Of a stretch of DNA of 64,000 nt, positions 1 through 10,180 are shown piece by piece (position 1 is the stretch's first letter; every line of letters begins with the position of its first letter). A program made the position numbers and the translations under genes. The notes under the pieces were generated by a model. That model was not told the origin of the DNA, searched no databases, and was given only the letters and a program-made list of their open reading frames with translations. Source of the stretch: Hyphomicrobiales bacterium (GTDB lineage: Bacteria; Pseudomonadota; Alphaproteobacteria; Rhizobiales; Rhizobiaceae); assembly GCA_900467745.1 (NCBI GenBank), contig UBQW01000017.1, positions 22,122-86,121 of the forward strand, in the 5' to 3' direction.

Positions 1-36
1 GCTGAAGAAGCTCCCGAGGCCGAGCAGGAAGTTTAA
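1..36 (+). CDS. nusA: NusA C-terminal tail (partial)
   Basis: The first 36 bases read in frame as an acidic tail AEEAPEAEQEV followed by TAA. Alphaproteobacterial NusA ends in such a Glu/Ala-rich tail, and the next genes (YlxR, IF2, RbfA, TruB) are the normal downstream partners of nusA. The stop overlaps the next start as TAATG, so translation is probably coupled. Only the tail is visible; the identity rests mainly on gene order. Confidence 0.75.
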   Translation, partial: AEEAPEAEQEV

Positions 37-725
37 TGTCTGCGCGTGAGCCTACCGTTTCTCCTGAGGACGACGATCTTGCAGGTTATGACGTGAATGG
101 TCGCATGTGCATCGTGACGCGCGAAAGCGGATCGCCGGATGAGTTGATCCGCTTCGTCGCCGCTCCCGATGGGACGGTGGTGGCCGACCTGAAGCGTCAG
201 CTTCCGGGTCGCGGCTGCTGGGTGAAGATCGACCGCGCTCTGGTCGACAAGGCGGTGGCGAAGAAATCCTTCGCCCGCGCCCTGAAAACGGATGTGAAGG
301 CGGCCGCCGATCTCGGCGAGACCGTCGACAAGCTGCTGATGCAGCAACTGATGCAGATGATGAACATGGCCCGCAAGGCCGGACAGTTCATCACCGGCGC
401 CTCGAAGGTGGATGCCGCGATCCGCAGTGGCGCGGCGCTTGCCGTGTTCCATGCAACGGACGCGGCGGCCGACGGCGTGAGAAAGATCGACCAGGCCCGC
501 AAGGCCTGGCACCTCGGAATGGAGACCGAGGAGGAAATACCTTCCTACAAACTCTTCTCGGAGAGCGAAATGGAAGGCCTGATGGGTCAGAACGCTTTTA
601 TCCATGCTGCAGTGCTTGCAGGGCAGGCGGGTGAGGGTGTAGTGAAGCGCGCAAAGATGCTCGAACAGTACCGCAATGGCGGTCAGTCCCGGGCAGCGGG
701 CGGCGCTGGCCGGCAAAAACAATGA
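36..725 (+). CDS. YlxR-family (DUF448) RNA-binding protein with L7Ae-like domain
   Basis: This 229-residue protein has an N-terminal YlxR/DUF448 domain (about residues 15-100, with GRMCIVTRE and a PGRGCWVKID motif). A second half resembles L7Ae/L30e RNA-binding folds (about 115-200, MNMARKAGQFITGASKVD). The two-domain form is usual in alphaproteobacteria. YlxR proteins bind RNA; in Firmicutes the homologue modulates RNase P (RnpM), but that role is not shown for this group. Its start overlaps the nusA stop by one base and infB follows, so it is part of the nusA-infB operon. The end is Gln/Gly-rich and probably disordered. Confidence 0.9.
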   Translation: MSAREPTVSPEDDDLAGYDVNGRMCIVTRESGSPDELIRFVAAPDGTVVADLKRQLPGRGCWVKIDRALVDKAVAKKSFARALKTDVKAAADLGETVDKLLMQQLMQMMNMARKAGQFITGASKVDAAIRSGAALAVFHATDAAADGVRKIDQARKAWHLGMETEEEIPSYKLFSESEMEGLMGQNAFIHAAVLAGQAGEGVVKRAKMLEQYRNGGQSRAAGGAGRQKQ

Positions 726-824
726 TACGGTCACCGGACTTGTCCGGCCCGATGTCATTGATCGACATTTTGATTGACAGGGACTGATGACGTCATCGCT
801 CCCTGTCCGAAGGAACGGGAACGA

Positions 825-3590
825 ATGACCGATAGCAATGACGACAAGACACTGAACGGCCCGGGCAAGAAGACTCTGACCCTGAAACCGTCGGGCGTAA
901 GCCAGGGCACCGTGCGCCAGGATATGGGCCGCGGTCGCACCAAGGCGGTCGTTGTCGAGACCCGCAAGCGGCGCCCGATGCGCCCGGAAGACGAACAGCG
1001 CCCGATCACCCCGGTGGCAGCACCGGCAGCGCCCGTACGCGCAGCCGAGCCCGCTCCTGCGCCCGCAGCACAGGCAGCGGCAGCACCGGCGCCGGCGCCT
1101 GTTCAGCAGGCCCGCCCGCCGCAGCCCCAGCAGCCGCAGCGCTACAATCAGCCGAGCGGCCAGCAGTATAACCGTCCGCAATCCCAGCAGCCTTCGCGCC
1201 AGCAGGATCGTCCGCGTCCGGTGGTTCTGAACCATCTGTCGCCGGAAGAAATGGACGCGCGCCGCCGTGCGCTCGCCATGGCCCAGGTTCGTGACGCCGA
1301 GGATGCGGTTCGCCGCGCCGAGGAAGAAAAGCGCCGCGCCGCCGAAGAGATCGTCCGCCAGGCCGCTGCCGCTGAAGAAGCCAAGCGCCTTGCCGCCGAA
1401 GAAGCAGAACGCGCCGCTGCGGCCGCTGCCGCTCCGCCGGCACCCGCAGCGCCCGCTCCGGCCGCGGAAGCACCGCGCACGCAGGCTGCGGCTCCCGCCG
1501 TTCGCCGCACCGATGCGCCGTCTTCGGCCCGTCCGGCTCCCGGTGGCGCACCGGCTGCCCCCGGCGTCCGTCGCCGTGAAAATGATGAAGATGATCGCGG
1601 TGGTGCACCGCGCGGTGGCGCTCCGGCGCGTGGCCGCGTCGTGCGTCCGGAACCGGCAAAGCCGGTTACCGCGCGTCCGAAGGGTGACGATGGTCGCCGC
1701 CAGGGCAAGCTGACGATCACGGCTGCCAGCACGGATGACGACGGCAACAACCGTGGCCGCTCGATGGCCGCCATGCGCCGTCGCCAGGAAAAGTTCCGCC
1801 GCAGCCAGATCCAGGAAACCCGCGAAAAGGTTATTCGCGAAGTCATCCTGCCTGAGACCATCACCATTCAGGAACTGTCGCAGCGTATGTCTGAACGCGC
1901 CGTCGACGTCATCAAGTACCTGATGAAGGAAGGCCAGATGATGAAGCCGGGCGACGTCATCGACGCCGACCTCGCTGAAATCATCGCCGGCGAATTCGGC
2001 CACACCGTCAAGCGCGTTTCGGAATCCGACGTCGAAGAAGGTATCTTCGACCGGGCCGACGATGCCGGCGAAATGGTTTCGCGTCCCCCGGTCGTCACGA
2101 TCATGGGTCACGTCGACCACGGCAAGACCTCGCTGCTCGACGCCATCCGTCAGGCAAACGTCGTCTCGGGCGAAGCCGGTGGCATCACCCAGCACATCGG
2201 TGCCTATCAGGTCGAACAGAACGGCCAGAAGATCACCTTCATCGACACCCCCGGCCACGCCGCCTTCACGGCCATGCGTGCCCGTGGTGCGCAGGCAACC
2301 GACATCGCGATCCTCGTGGTCGCGGCAGACGACAGCGTCATGCCGCAGACGATCGAATCCATCAGCCACGCCAAGGCGGCCGGTGTTCCGATCATCGTGG
2401 CGATCAACAAGATCGACAAGCACGAAGCCAACCCGGACAAGGTCCGTCAGCAGCTTCTGCAGCACGAAGTCTTCGTTGAATCGCTCGGCGGTGAGGTGCT
2501 CGACGTCGAAGTGTCGGCGAAGAACAAGACCAACCTCGACAAGCTGCTCGAAGCCGTCCTGCTGCAGGCCGAAATCCTCGACCTCAAGGCCGACCCGACG
2601 CGTACTGCCGAAGGTATCGTGATCGAAGCCCAGCTCGACCGTGGTCGTGGTGCGGTTGCGACCGTTCTCGTCCAGAAGGGCACGCTGAAGCCCGGCCAGA
2701 TCATCGTTGCCGGCGATCAGTGGGGCCGCGTTCGCGCGCTCGTCACCGACAAGGGCGACCATGTCAAGGAAGCGGGTCCGGCCATGCCGGTCGAAGTGCT
2801 CGGCCTGTCTGGCACGCCTGCTGCTGGTGACAAGTTCGCCGTCGTCGAAAACGAGAGCCGTGCCCGCGAGATTTCCGAATATCGCCAGCGTCTGGCCCGC
2901 GACAAGGCGGTTGCCCGCCAGACCGGTCAGCGCGGTTCGCTCGAACAGATGATGAGCAAGCTGCAGAACACCGGCTTCAAGGAATTCCCGCTGCTCATCA
3001 AGGGCGACGTGCAGGGTTCCATCGAAGCGATCATCGGTGCTCTCGACAAGCTCGGCACCGACGAAGTGCGGGCCCGTATCGTCCATTCGGGCGCCGGTGC
3101 CATCACCGAGTCGGATCTGGCGCTTGCCGAATCCTCCGACGCCGCGATCATCGGCTTCAACGTCCGTGCCAACGCACAGGCACGTGTCGCTGCTGAACGC
3201 GCAGGCATCGAGATCCGCTACTACAACATCATCTACGATCTGGTGGATGACGTTAAGGCAGCGATGTCGGGCCTGCTCACGCCGGAGCGCCGCGAAACCT
3301 TCCTCGGCAATGCCGAGATCCTCGAGGTGTTCAACATCACCAAGACCGGCAAGGTCGCGGGTTGCCGCGTCACCGAAGGCAAGGTCGAACGTGGTGCTGG
3401 CGTCCGCCTCATCCGCGACAACGTCGTCATCCACGAAGGCAAGCTCAAGACGCTCAAGCGCTTCAAGGACGAAGTATCGGAAGTTCCGGTCGGTCAGGAA
3501 TGCGGTATGGCCTTCGAGAACTACGAAGACATCCGCGCGGGCGATGTCATCGAATGTTTCCGCGTCGAGCATATCACCCGTACGCTCTGA
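825..3590 (+). CDS. infB: Translation initiation factor IF-2
   Basis: IF-2 is the GTPase that brings initiator tRNA to the 30S subunit. The protein has 921 residues: a basic N-terminal segment, a long Ala/Pro/Glu-rich low-complexity linker (about 75-330), an IF2N domain (about 340-395), the G domain with P-loop GHVDHGKTS near residue 427, DTPGH and NKID motifs, then the domain II/IV beta-barrels. I prefer the ATG at 825 (product starts [10 protein letters not shown]) to an in-frame codon at 774, because AAGGAACGGG sits just upstream of it and rhizobial IF-2 starts this way. The length is large for the family because of the linker. Confidence 0.97.
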   Translation: MTDSNDDKTLNGPGKKTLTLKPSGVSQGTVRQDMGRGRTKAVVVETRKRRPMRPEDEQRPITPVAAPAAPVRAAEPAPAPAAQAAAAPAPAPVQQARPPQPQQPQRYNQPSGQQYNRPQSQQPSRQQDRPRPVVLNHLSPEEMDARRRALAMAQVRDAEDAVRRAEEEKRRAAEEIVRQAAAAEEAKRLAAEEAERAAAAAAAPPAPAAPAPAAEAPRTQAAAPAVRRTDAPSSARPAPGGAPAAPGVRRRENDEDDRGGAPRGGAPARGRVVRPEPAKPVTARPKGDDGRRQGKLTITAASTDDDGNNRGRSMAAMRRRQEKFRRSQIQETREKVIREVILPETITIQELSQRMSERAVDVIKYLMKEGQMMKPGDVIDADLAEIIAGEFGHTVKRVSESDVEEGIFDRADDAGEMVSRPPVVTIMGHVDHGKTSLLDAIRQANVVSGEAGGITQHIGAYQVEQNGQKITFIDTPGHAAFTAMRARGAQATDIAILVVAADDSVMPQTIESISHAKAAGVPIIVAINKIDKHEANPDKVRQQLLQHEVFVESLGGEVLDVEVSAKNKTNLDKLLEAVLLQAEILDLKADPTRTAEGIVIEAQLDRGRGAVATVLVQKGTLKPGQIIVAGDQWGRVRALVTDKGDHVKEAGPAMPVEVLGLSGTPAAGDKFAVVENESRAREISEYRQRLARDKAVARQTGQRGSLEQMMSKLQNTGFKEFPLLIKGDVQGSIEAIIGALDKLGTDEVRARIVHSGAGAITESDLALAESSDAAIIGFNVRANAQARVAAERAGIEIRYYNIIYDLVDDVKAAMSGLLTPERRETFLGNAEILEVFNITKTGKVAGCRVTEGKVERGAGVRLIRDNVVIHEGKLKTLKRFKDEVSEVPVGQECGMAFENYEDIRAGDVIECFRVEHITRTL

Positions 3591-3614
3591 TCGTGCGAGA
3601 CTAGAGTTGTGGAC

Positions 3615-3650
3615 GGGCGCCGGATCATATGAGGCCGGCGCCCGAACCTT
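3615..3650 (+). terminator. Hairpin between infB and rbfA
   Basis: A perfect 9-bp stem, GGGCGCCGG (3615-3623) against CCGGCGCCC (3635-3643), has an 11-nt loop and is followed by GAACCTTTTG. The T run is short, so this may be a partial terminator or a processing site, not a full stop. Confidence 0.5.
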
Positions 3651-3665
3651 TTGAGGCAAAGAACA

Positions 3666-4073
3666 ATGGCAACAAAAACCTCGACAGCACAGTCGCAGCG
3701 CATGCTGCGCGTCGGCGAGCAGGTGCGCGCCGCGATCACCCAGGTCCTGCAGCGCGGCGAAGTGCGCGACGACCTTCTGGAAAAGACCGTCATCTCCGTA
3801 TCCGAAGTGCGCATGTCGACCGACCTGAAGGTCGCGACCGCCTTCATCACGCCGCTCGGCGTGTCGGATCACGAGACGGTCATCACGGCGCTCAACCGCC
3901 GCGCCAAATTCATCCGCGGCCGTCTCGGCCCGCATCTCCGGCAGATGAAATTCATGCCCGAGATCCGCTTCCGCGACGATACGAGCTTCGACAATTACAA
4001 GAAGATCGACGAGCTGCTGCGCTCGCCCGAGGTCATGCGCGACCTTGAAGACGGCGATACCGACGAGAAGTAA
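3666..4073 (+). CDS. rbfA: 30S ribosome-binding factor A
   Basis: RbfA binds the immature 30S subunit and helps 16S rRNA 5'-end maturation, especially in the cold. The 135-residue product has the RbfA KH-like core: [10 protein letters not shown] near the start, then [23 protein letters not shown], and RIRF-like strands near the end ([19 protein letters not shown]). The chosen ATG at 3666 (MATKTSTAQ) has GAGG about 10 bases upstream; an upstream TTG at 3651 is less likely. It lies between infB and truB, its usual place, with a 12-nt gap to truB. Confidence 0.95.
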   Translation: MATKTSTAQSQRMLRVGEQVRAAITQVLQRGEVRDDLLEKTVISVSEVRMSTDLKVATAFITPLGVSDHETVITALNRRAKFIRGRLGPHLRQMKFMPEIRFRDDTSFDNYKKIDELLRSPEVMRDLEDGDTDEK

Positions 4074-4085
4074 CAGAAGAGCCTT

Positions 4086-5018
4086 ATGTCCAAACCACGC
4101 AAGCCCAAAGGCCGCCCGATCTCGGGCTGGCTTATCCTTGACAAGCCCGTCGACTTCGGCTCGACCGAAGCCGTCTCCAAGATCAAGTGGCTGTTCAAGG
4201 CGCAGAAATGCGGCCACGCCGGTACGCTCGATCCGCTGGCTTCGGGCATGCTGCCGATCGCGCTTGGCGATGCGACCAAGACCGTTCCCTACGTCATGGA
4301 CGGCCGCAAGATCTACGAATTCACCGTGACCTGGGGCGAGCAGCGCTCGACAGACGACCTCGAGGGCGAGGTTATCGAGAGCTCCGACAAGCGTCCGACC
4401 GAAAACGAGATCCTGGCGCTGCTGCCGAACTATACCGGCGTCATCAGCCAGGTCCCGCCGCAGTTCTCCGCGATCAAGATCGCAGGCGAGCGCGCCTATG
4501 ACCTCGCCCGCGAGGGTGAAACGGTCGAGATCCCGTCGCGTGAGGTCGAGATCTATCGCCTGACGCTGCTCGAATGCGAGAACGAGAGCACCGCGCATTT
4601 CGAGGTCGAGTGCGGCAAGGGCACCTATGTCCGCGCGCTCGCCCGCGATTTCGGCCGCGATCTCGGCTGCTTCGGCCATATCTCCGGCCTGCGCCGCAGC
4701 TTCGTCGCACCGTTTGCCGAAGAGACCATGATCCCGCTCGCAGAACTCGTCGCACTGGAAGAAATTCAGGATGACGAAGAACGTCTGGCGGCACTCGATG
4801 CGCTTCTGATCGACACCAGCGAGGCGCTCTCCTCGTTGCCGCATCTGATCGTCAACGACGACCAGGCCCACCGCCTGAAGATGGGCAACCCCATCCTGGT
4901 GCGCGGCCGCGATGCACCGGTGGAAGAAAGCGAAGCCTATGCCACGGCCCGCGGCAAGCTGATTGCCATCGGCGAAATCGGCCAGGGCGAATTCCGCCCG
5001 AAGCGCGTCTTCGGTTAA
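4086..5018 (+). CDS. truB: tRNA pseudouridine-55 synthase
   Basis: TruB makes pseudouridine 55 in the T loop of tRNAs. The 310-residue protein has the catalytic motif [19 protein letters not shown] with the nucleophilic Asp at about residue 50. It also has the family blocks PPQFSAIKI and [15 protein letters not shown], and a C-terminal extension with a PUA-like segment ([18 protein letters not shown]). It is the last gene of the nusA-infB-rbfA-truB run; a strong symmetrical hairpin follows. Confidence 0.97.
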   Translation: MSKPRKPKGRPISGWLILDKPVDFGSTEAVSKIKWLFKAQKCGHAGTLDPLASGMLPIALGDATKTVPYVMDGRKIYEFTVTWGEQRSTDDLEGEVIESSDKRPTENEILALLPNYTGVISQVPPQFSAIKIAGERAYDLAREGETVEIPSREVEIYRLTLLECENESTAHFEVECGKGTYVRALARDFGRDLGCFGHISGLRRSFVAPFAEETMIPLAELVALEEIQDDEERLAALDALLIDTSEALSSLPHLIVNDDQAHRLKMGNPILVRGRDAPVEESEAYATARGKLIAIGEIGQGEFRPKRVFG

Positions 5019-5024
5019 AGATCA

Positions 5025-5054
5025 GCGCGCGGCCTGAACCGCGCGCATCTCTTT
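5025..5054 (+). terminator. Terminator after truB (probably bidirectional)
   Basis: An 8-bp perfect stem GCGCGCGG (5025-5032) / CCGCGCGC (5039-5046), loop CCTGAA, is followed by ATCTCTTT. It lies between the convergent ends of truB and the GST gene, and on the other strand it is followed by TGATCTTT, so it could serve both. Confidence 0.65.
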
Positions 5055-5057
5055 CAA

Positions 5058-5666
5058 TCAGATCAGGCCTTCGGCCTTCATCGTCGCCTGGACCGACGGG
5101 CGGGCCGCAACGCGCGCGACGTAATCCTTCAGCTTCGGCCACGCGTCCAGCGAAACGCTCATCGGCTTCGTCCAGCTCGTTACGACGAACGCATAGGCGT
5201 CGGCAACGGTGAAGTTCGGGCCGGTGAGATAGTCGCGACCGTCGGCCAAAAGCGATTCCAGCCATGCGAACTTCTTGTGCAGCACCTCGCGCGCCGCGTC
5301 CTTTTCCGCATCGGTCTTGCCGGGATGGAAGAGCGGGCTGAACGACTTGTGCAATTCGGAGCCGACGAAGCTCAGCATCTCCTGAACGCGGGCGCGGGCA
5401 AGCGTGCCGGCCGGAGGTGCGAGATCGGTGGCGCCATTGCTGTCTGCGACATACTGCAGGATCGCCGGACCCTCGGTCAGGACTTCGCCGCCGTCGAGCT
5501 GAAGAGCCGGCACCGCGCCCTTGGGGTTGATCGCAAAGAAGTCGCCGCCGCTTTCCATGACCTTCGTCTTGGTGCTGACCTTCTCGATCTCGAAAGGCTT
5601 GCCGATTTCATGAAGGACGATGTGGGATGCCATGGAGCAGGCGCCGGGGGCATAGAAGAGTTTCAC
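5058..5666 (-). CDS. Glutathione S-transferase, beta class
   Basis: This 202-residue protein closely resembles the bacterial beta-class GSTs. The N-terminal thioredoxin-like domain starts VKLFYAPGACSMASH, with the class-specific Cys at residue 10. NPKGAVPAL contains the cis-Pro, and an all-helical C-terminal domain carries SELHKSFSPLF, where the beta-class His lies. A GTG start at 5666 is chosen because AAAGGA stands 6 bases upstream; a longer reading would add 49 residues without family similarity. It is cytosolic and probably conjugates glutathione to electrophiles; the substrate is unknown. Confidence 0.9.
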   Translation of the reverse strand: MKLFYAPGACSMASHIVLHEIGKPFEIEKVSTKTKVMESGGDFFAINPKGAVPALQLDGGEVLTEGPAILQYVADSNGATDLAPPAGTLARARVQEMLSFVGSELHKSFSPLFHPGKTDAEKDAAREVLHKKFAWLESLLADGRDYLTGPNFTVADAYAFVVTSWTKPMSVSLDAWPKLKDYVARVAARPSVQATMKAEGLI

Positions 5667-5932
5667 GCAAATTCCTTTCTGGACATAGACTTGGCTGGCG
5701 CAGGTGATAGTCGATCGCTCTTTCCGCGCAACAAACATTTTGCGTGATCGTCTCTTTGTGATCGCGGCGCCAAATCGCTGATCAAGCGGGAAAAACTCCG
5801 CTCTTCCATTCATGTGCCGGATATTGTATAGGCAGCGCCAGCATCAGGCTCGCTTGAATGCATTCGCGGCCAAAGCTGGACGACATCCCGGCTTTTGGCG
5901 ACCTTATCTCCTCTCATCGAAAGGAACATCCG

Positions 5933-6202
5933 ATGTCGATTACTGCTGAGCGCAAGACGGCACTTATCAAGGAATACGCAACGTTCGAAGGCGACACCGG
6001 TTCGCCCGAAGTTCAGGTTGCGATCCTCACCGAGCGCATCAACAACCTCACGGAACACTTCAAGGGTCACAAGAAGGATAACCATTCCCGCCGTGGCCTG
6101 CTGACGATGGTTTCCAGCCGCCGCTCGCTTCTTGACTACCTCAAGAAGAAGAACGAAGGCCGTTACACCAAGCTGATCACCAGCCTGGGTATCCGCCGCT
6201 AA
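5933..6202 (+). CDS. rpsO: 30S ribosomal protein S15
   Basis: The 89-residue product is the exact length of S15 and carries the family pattern ([28 protein letters not shown], then SRRGLL and [13 protein letters not shown]). S15 binds the central domain of 16S rRNA early in 30S assembly. A good ribosome site, AAGGAACATCCG, precedes the ATG. The rpsO-pnp order is the conserved one. Confidence 0.98.
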   Translation: MSITAERKTALIKEYATFEGDTGSPEVQVAILTERINNLTEHFKGHKKDNHSRRGLLTMVSSRRSLLDYLKKKNEGRYTKLITSLGIRR

Positions 6203-6210
6203 GGCTTTGC

Positions 6211-6250
6211 CGGCGGGCGCTCCTTATGGACGCCCGCCGCATTTGTTTCC
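6211..6250 (+). terminator. Terminator-like hairpin after rpsO
   Basis: A 9-bp perfect stem, CGGCGGGCG (6211-6219) with CGCCCGCCG (6231-6239), has an 11-nt loop and is followed by CATTTGTTTCC. It starts 8 bases after the rpsO stop. Partial termination here would separate the levels of rpsO and pnp. Confidence 0.65.
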
Positions 6251-6375
6251 GGGGAACGTTTCTCCGACACCGCAGGACGCCGCAGGCGTTTGCGGGACTG
6301 CCCGCGGACCCGGATGGGCCGGATCCGCAAAACCAACCGTTGACCTGTCATGGGGCAGGATTGCCGGATGCTTTC

Positions 6376-6419
6376 GGCCAAGGCGCACACCTTGGCCCGA
6401 TTTTCTCGACGAGGAAATC
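6376..6419 (+). promoter_or_regulatory. Tandem hairpins in the pnp leader
   Basis: The 328-nt rpsO-pnp gap has no gene. It holds two adjacent hairpins: GGCCAAGG (6376-6383)/CCTTGGCC (6390-6397) with loop CGCACA, then GATTTTCTC (6399-6407)/GAGGAAATC (6411-6419) with loop GAC and one G-U pair. In enterobacteria the pnp leader folds into an RNase III-cut hairpin through which PNPase represses itself; a similar role here is inference. I saw no convincing promoter in the gap. Confidence 0.45.
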
Positions 6420-6530
6420 GAGACCGCAAAGCCTCCCGTTGTCTTGCCCATGATGCGTCATCAACAATTGCGGTCGTCTGCGCCGTGCCCTTGGGCCAAT
6501 GGCGCGCCTCCGCATTGAAGGACAAGACAT

Positions 6531-8669
6531 ATGTTCGACACTCATTCCGTGGAAATCGAGTGGGCAGGCCGCCCGCTGAAGCTCGAAACCGGCAAGATCG
6601 CCCGTCAGGCTGACGGCGCCGTTCTCGCGACCTACGGCGAAACCGTGGTTCTCGCCACCGTCGTTTCCGCCAAGGCGCCGAAGCCTGGCCAGGACTTCTT
6701 TCCGCTGACCGTCAACTACCAGGAAAAGACCTACGCAGCCGGCAAGATTCCCGGTGGCTACTTCAAGCGCGAAGGCCGTCCGTCGGAAAACGAAACGCTG
6801 GTTTCGCGCCTGATCGACCGCCCGATCCGCCCGCTCTTCCCTGAAGGCTACAAGAACGACACGCAGGTCGTCGTCACCGTTGTCCAGCACGATCTGGAAA
6901 ACAACCCGGACGTTCTGTCGATGGTTGCCGCTTCGGCTGCTCTGACGCTCTCTGGCGTTCCCTTCATGGGCCCGGTCGGCGGCGCACGCGTCGGCTACAT
7001 CAACGGCGAATACGTCCTGAACCCGCATCTCGACGAGATGGACGAGTCGATCCTCGACCTCGTCGTCGCCGGCACGCACGACGCCGTTCTGATGGTTGAA
7101 TCCGAAGCCAAGGAACTGAACGAAGAAGTCATGCTCGGCGCCGTCATGTTCGGCCATCGTGGTTTCCAGCCGGTTCTCGACGCGATCATCAAGCTCGCCG
7201 AAGTGGCTGCCAAGGAGCCGCGCGACTTCCAGCCGGAAGACTTCTCCGAACTCGAAGCCGAAATGCTGAAGCACTTCGAAGCCGAGCTGCGCACCGCCTA
7301 CAAGAACACGCAGAAGGCTGAACGCTACGCTGCCGTTGATGCCGTCAAGGCCAAGGTCAAGGCGCACTTCTTCCCTGAGGGCGAAGAGCCGAAGTACACC
7401 GCCGAAGTCATCGGCGCGATCTTCAAGCACCTGCAGGCCAAGATCGTTCGTTGGAACATCCTCGACACCAAGAGCCGCATCGACGGCCGCGATCTCGAGA
7501 CCGTTCGCCCGATCGTATCGGAAGTCGGCCTCCTGCCGCGCACCCACGGTTCTGCTCTCTTCACCCGCGGTGAAACGCAGGCGATCGTCGTTGCCACGCT
7601 CGGCACCGGCGAAGACGAACAGTACGTCGATAGCCTGACGGGCATGTACAAGGAGCGCTTCCTGCTCCATTACAACTTCCCTCCCTACTCGGTTGGCGAA
7701 ACCGGCCGCATGGGCTCTCCGGGCCGTCGCGAAATCGGCCACGGCAAGCTCGCATGGCGCGCTATCCGCCCGATGCTTCCTTCGGCTGAGCAGTTCCCCT
7801 ACACGCTGCGCGTCGTCTCCGAGATCACCGAGTCCAACGGCTCGTCCTCGATGGCAACCGTCTGCGGCACCTCGCTCGCTCTGATGGACGCCGGCGTTCC
7901 GCTCGCCAAGCCGGTTGCCGGTATCGCCATGGGCCTGATCCTCGAAGGTGACCGCTTCGCCGTTCTCTCCGACATCCTCGGCGACGAAGACCACCTCGGT
8001 GACATGGACTTCAAGGTTGCAGGTACTGCCGACGGCATCACCTCGCTGCAGATGGACATCAAGATCGCCGGTATCACCGAAGAGATCATGAAGGTCGCTC
8101 TCGGCCAGGCACAGGGCGGTCGCACGCACATCCTCGGCGAAATGTCGAAGGCGATCTCCGAAGGCCGTTCGCAGCTCGGCGAATTCGCTCCGCGCATCGA
8201 AGTCATGAACATCCCGGTCGACAAGATCCGTGAAGTCATCGGCTCCGGCGGCAAGGTCATCCGCGAAATCGTCGAAAAGACCGGCGCGAAGATCAACATC
8301 GAAGACGACGGCACCGTGAAGATCGCATCTTCCTCGGGCAAGGAAATCGAAGCGGCCCGCAAGTGGATCCACTCGATCGTTGCCGAGCCTGAAATCGGCG
8401 TGATCTACGAAGGTACCGTTGTGAAGACCGCCGACTTCGGCGCCTTCGTCAACTTCTTCGGCGCCCGCGACGGCCTCGTCCACATCTCGCAGCTTGCTTC
8501 CGAGCGTGTTGCCAAGACCCAGGACGTCGTCAAGGAAGGCCAGAAGGTTTGGGTCAAGCTCCTCGGCTTCGACGAGCGCGGCAAGGTCCGCCTGTCGATG
8601 AAGGTTGTCGACCAGGCAACCGGCCAGGAAATCCCTGCCGACAAGAAGAAGGAAGAAGCAGCCGAGTAA
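6531..8669 (+). CDS. pnp: Polynucleotide phosphorylase
   Basis: PNPase is the phosphorolytic 3'-5' exoribonuclease and degradosome partner. The 712-residue protein has the full architecture: two RNase PH domains (about 10-225 and 325-550) separated by an alpha-helical domain, a KH domain (about 560-615, [20 protein letters not shown]) and a C-terminal S1 domain (about 625-690, [17 protein letters not shown]). The [11 protein letters not shown] and [10 protein letters not shown] blocks are typical. Length and order match the family fully, and codon use is strongly biased as in highly expressed genes. Confidence 0.98.
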   Translation: MFDTHSVEIEWAGRPLKLETGKIARQADGAVLATYGETVVLATVVSAKAPKPGQDFFPLTVNYQEKTYAAGKIPGGYFKREGRPSENETLVSRLIDRPIRPLFPEGYKNDTQVVVTVVQHDLENNPDVLSMVAASAALTLSGVPFMGPVGGARVGYINGEYVLNPHLDEMDESILDLVVAGTHDAVLMVESEAKELNEEVMLGAVMFGHRGFQPVLDAIIKLAEVAAKEPRDFQPEDFSELEAEMLKHFEAELRTAYKNTQKAERYAAVDAVKAKVKAHFFPEGEEPKYTAEVIGAIFKHLQAKIVRWNILDTKSRIDGRDLETVRPIVSEVGLLPRTHGSALFTRGETQAIVVATLGTGEDEQYVDSLTGMYKERFLLHYNFPPYSVGETGRMGSPGRREIGHGKLAWRAIRPMLPSAEQFPYTLRVVSEITESNGSSSMATVCGTSLALMDAGVPLAKPVAGIAMGLILEGDRFAVLSDILGDEDHLGDMDFKVAGTADGITSLQMDIKIAGITEEIMKVALGQAQGGRTHILGEMSKAISEGRSQLGEFAPRIEVMNIPVDKIREVIGSGGKVIREIVEKTGAKINIEDDGTVKIASSSGKEIEAARKWIHSIVAEPEIGVIYEGTVVKTADFGAFVNFFGARDGLVHISQLASERVAKTQDVVKEGQKVWVKLLGFDERGKVRLSMKVVDQATGQEIPADKKKEEAAE

Positions 8670-8692
8670 GCTGCGCCTTCCCTAGACTTCAT

Positions 8693-8722
8693 GGGCGCGG
8701 GAATCTTCTCGCGCCCTTTTTC
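8693..8722 (+). terminator. Rho-independent terminator after pnp
   Basis: GGGCGCG (8693-8699) pairs with CGCGCCC (8710-8716) and is followed directly by TTTTTC. It is a compact, well-formed intrinsic terminator 24 bases after the pnp stop. Confidence 0.85.
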
Positions 8723-8744
8723 TATTCAGGATCGAGATAAAACG

Positions 8745-9761
8745 ATGAGCAGCGAGACGCTGAAGACACTGTTCCACCCCTTTGTAAGCGGCACCGTCGA
8801 GGCGCCCGGCGAGGGCGAGCGCGTGCTCTTCCTCGGCGCCGAGGCAGGCTTCGCCCTGCCGCAGGGCTTTGCCGCCGCGCTGAGCGCCGTACAGGGCTTC
8901 CGGCCGCTGTACCGGCAGCTGCTCGCCCAGCGCATCGAAACCACGCCTGAGGTCGAAGGCGAGGACTACGATGCCGTTCTGGTTCTCTGCAACAAGCACA
9001 AGGGCGAGAACGAGGCGAATATCGCCGAAGCGCTCACCCGCGTGAAGATGGGCGGTCTGGTCGTCATCGCCGGCGGCAAGGAAGACGGCATCCAGCCGCT
9101 GCGCAAGCGCATGGAAGCCTTCGGCCTGTCGCTCGAGCACATGCCGAAATACCACGGCGTCGCTTTCTGGTTCGGCGCGCCCGCCGATCCGTCCGAAATC
9201 ATCGCCAAGTTCGCCAAGCCGGCTGTGCGCGTCGACGGCCGCTTTGAGGCCGCCGCCGGCATGTTCTCGCATGACCGCATCGACGACGGCTCGGAGCTGC
9301 TCGCCTCGCGCCTGCCCACCGATTTCACCGGCGATGTCGCCGATTTCGGCGCGGGTTGGGGCTATCTCTCCGTCGAGATGTCGGAACGCTCCCCAGGCGT
9401 CAGCCGCCTCGACCTATACGAGGCGAATTACGCCGCGCTGGAAGCCGCCAAGGCCAACATCGAGGAGAACTGCCCGAATGTACCGGCACGCTTCTTCTGG
9501 CACGATCTGGCGGGCGAGCCGGTCAAGGACAAGTACGACCTCATCATCATGAACCCGCCCTTCCACGAAAGTCACGCCGCCGAGCCGGCGCTCGGCCAGG
9601 CGATGATCAAGACGGCGGCAGCTTCGCTGCGCTCCGGCGGCCGCCTCCTTCTGGTCGCCAACCGCGGCCTGCCCTACGAGCCGGTCCTGGCGGCAAGCTT
9701 CCGCGAAAGCGGCGAAACCTGCCGCAACGCCCGCTTCAAGGTCTTGTGGGCGAAGAAATAA
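8745..9761 (+). CDS. RsmC-like class I SAM-dependent methyltransferase
   Basis: The 338-residue product has the tandem layout of RsmC-type 16S rRNA guanine-N2 methyltransferases: a degenerate N-terminal Rossmann half (about 1-160) and an active C-terminal half. VADFGAGWGYLSVEMS is the SAM-binding motif I, and IIMNPPFHESHA carries the NPPF motif of exocyclic N-methylation. The ATG at 8745 (MSSETLKTL) is chosen because the upstream in-frame ATG lies within the pnp terminator. Target nucleotide G1207 is known for E. coli RsmC; here it is inferred. Confidence 0.85.
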   Translation: MSSETLKTLFHPFVSGTVEAPGEGERVLFLGAEAGFALPQGFAAALSAVQGFRPLYRQLLAQRIETTPEVEGEDYDAVLVLCNKHKGENEANIAEALTRVKMGGLVVIAGGKEDGIQPLRKRMEAFGLSLEHMPKYHGVAFWFGAPADPSEIIAKFAKPAVRVDGRFEAAAGMFSHDRIDDGSELLASRLPTDFTGDVADFGAGWGYLSVEMSERSPGVSRLDLYEANYAALEAAKANIEENCPNVPARFFWHDLAGEPVKDKYDLIIMNPPFHESHAAEPALGQAMIKTAAASLRSGGRLLLVANRGLPYEPVLAASFRESGETCRNARFKVLWAKK

Positions 9762-9766
9762 GCGGC

Positions 9767-10165
9767 TCAGGCCGCTTCTATTTCCTTGCGGGCGGCGCTC
9801 GCAAGGAAAGCCGAGCGTGTCAGGCCGCGCTCCTTGGCCGCCGCGTCGATCGCGTCGAGCATGCCTTTGTCGAAGGTGACATTGGCACGAACGGTCCGTG
9901 TCGTATCCTCGATAAACGGAATCCGCGTCAGGAAGGCGCCTGACGCAAGCTCGCTTCGCACCTCGGGACGCGCGCTGATCACGTCGAAGGACGACGGTGT
10001 CGGCAAAGTCTCGTCTTCCGCCCACAGGCGCAGGGCTTCGATCGCATTGGCGGTCAGATCACCCTCGACGTCGGCTGCGGAAAACACGGACGGCAGATCG
10101 GGAAAAGTGATGCCGAAGGCGCTATCCGGCTCCTTGTGCACGAGCGCGAAGAAATATCTCATCAT
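9767..10165 (-). CDS. HicB-family antitoxin-like protein, apparently orphan
   Basis: The 132-residue product has the two HicB parts. The N-terminal degenerate RNase H-like domain (MRYFFALVHKEP, FGITFPDLPSVFSAAD, about 1-65) is followed by a C-terminal ribbon-helix-helix DNA-binding segment (VTFDKGMLDAIDAAAKERGLTRSAFLASAARKE in overlapping blocks). HicB normally neutralises the HicA mRNA interferase. No HicA-like frame lies between this gene and fabI or on its other side, where it meets the RsmC-like gene tail to tail with 5 bases between. The first ATG of a tandem ATGATG is taken as start, after AGGGAAAGCG. Confidence 0.8.
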   Translation of the reverse strand: MMRYFFALVHKEPDSAFGITFPDLPSVFSAADVEGDLTANAIEALRLWAEDETLPTPSSFDVISARPEVRSELASGAFLTRIPFIEDTTRTVRANVTFDKGMLDAIDAAAKERGLTRSAFLASAARKEIEAA

Positions 10166-10180
10166 CGCTTTCCCTACTCG

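Noticed and set aside
1021..1500. GC-rich Ala/Pro repeats in infB as a possible separate gene or repeat array
   Set aside because: They code for the normal low-complexity linker of IF-2 in this group.
33..4871. A 1612-codon open frame on the minus strand across ylxR-infB-rbfA-truB
   Set aside because: It is a shadow of strongly biased high-GC coding sequence on the plus strand; its product is low-complexity and matches no family, while the plus genes are certain.
5277..5747. Plus-strand 156-codon frame opposite the GST gene
   Set aside because: Antisense to a clear beta-class GST; no ribosome site or family match.
6348..8483. A 711-codon minus-strand frame opposite pnp
   Set aside because: Antisense shadow of pnp caused by codon bias; His/Asp/Arg-rich product without domains.
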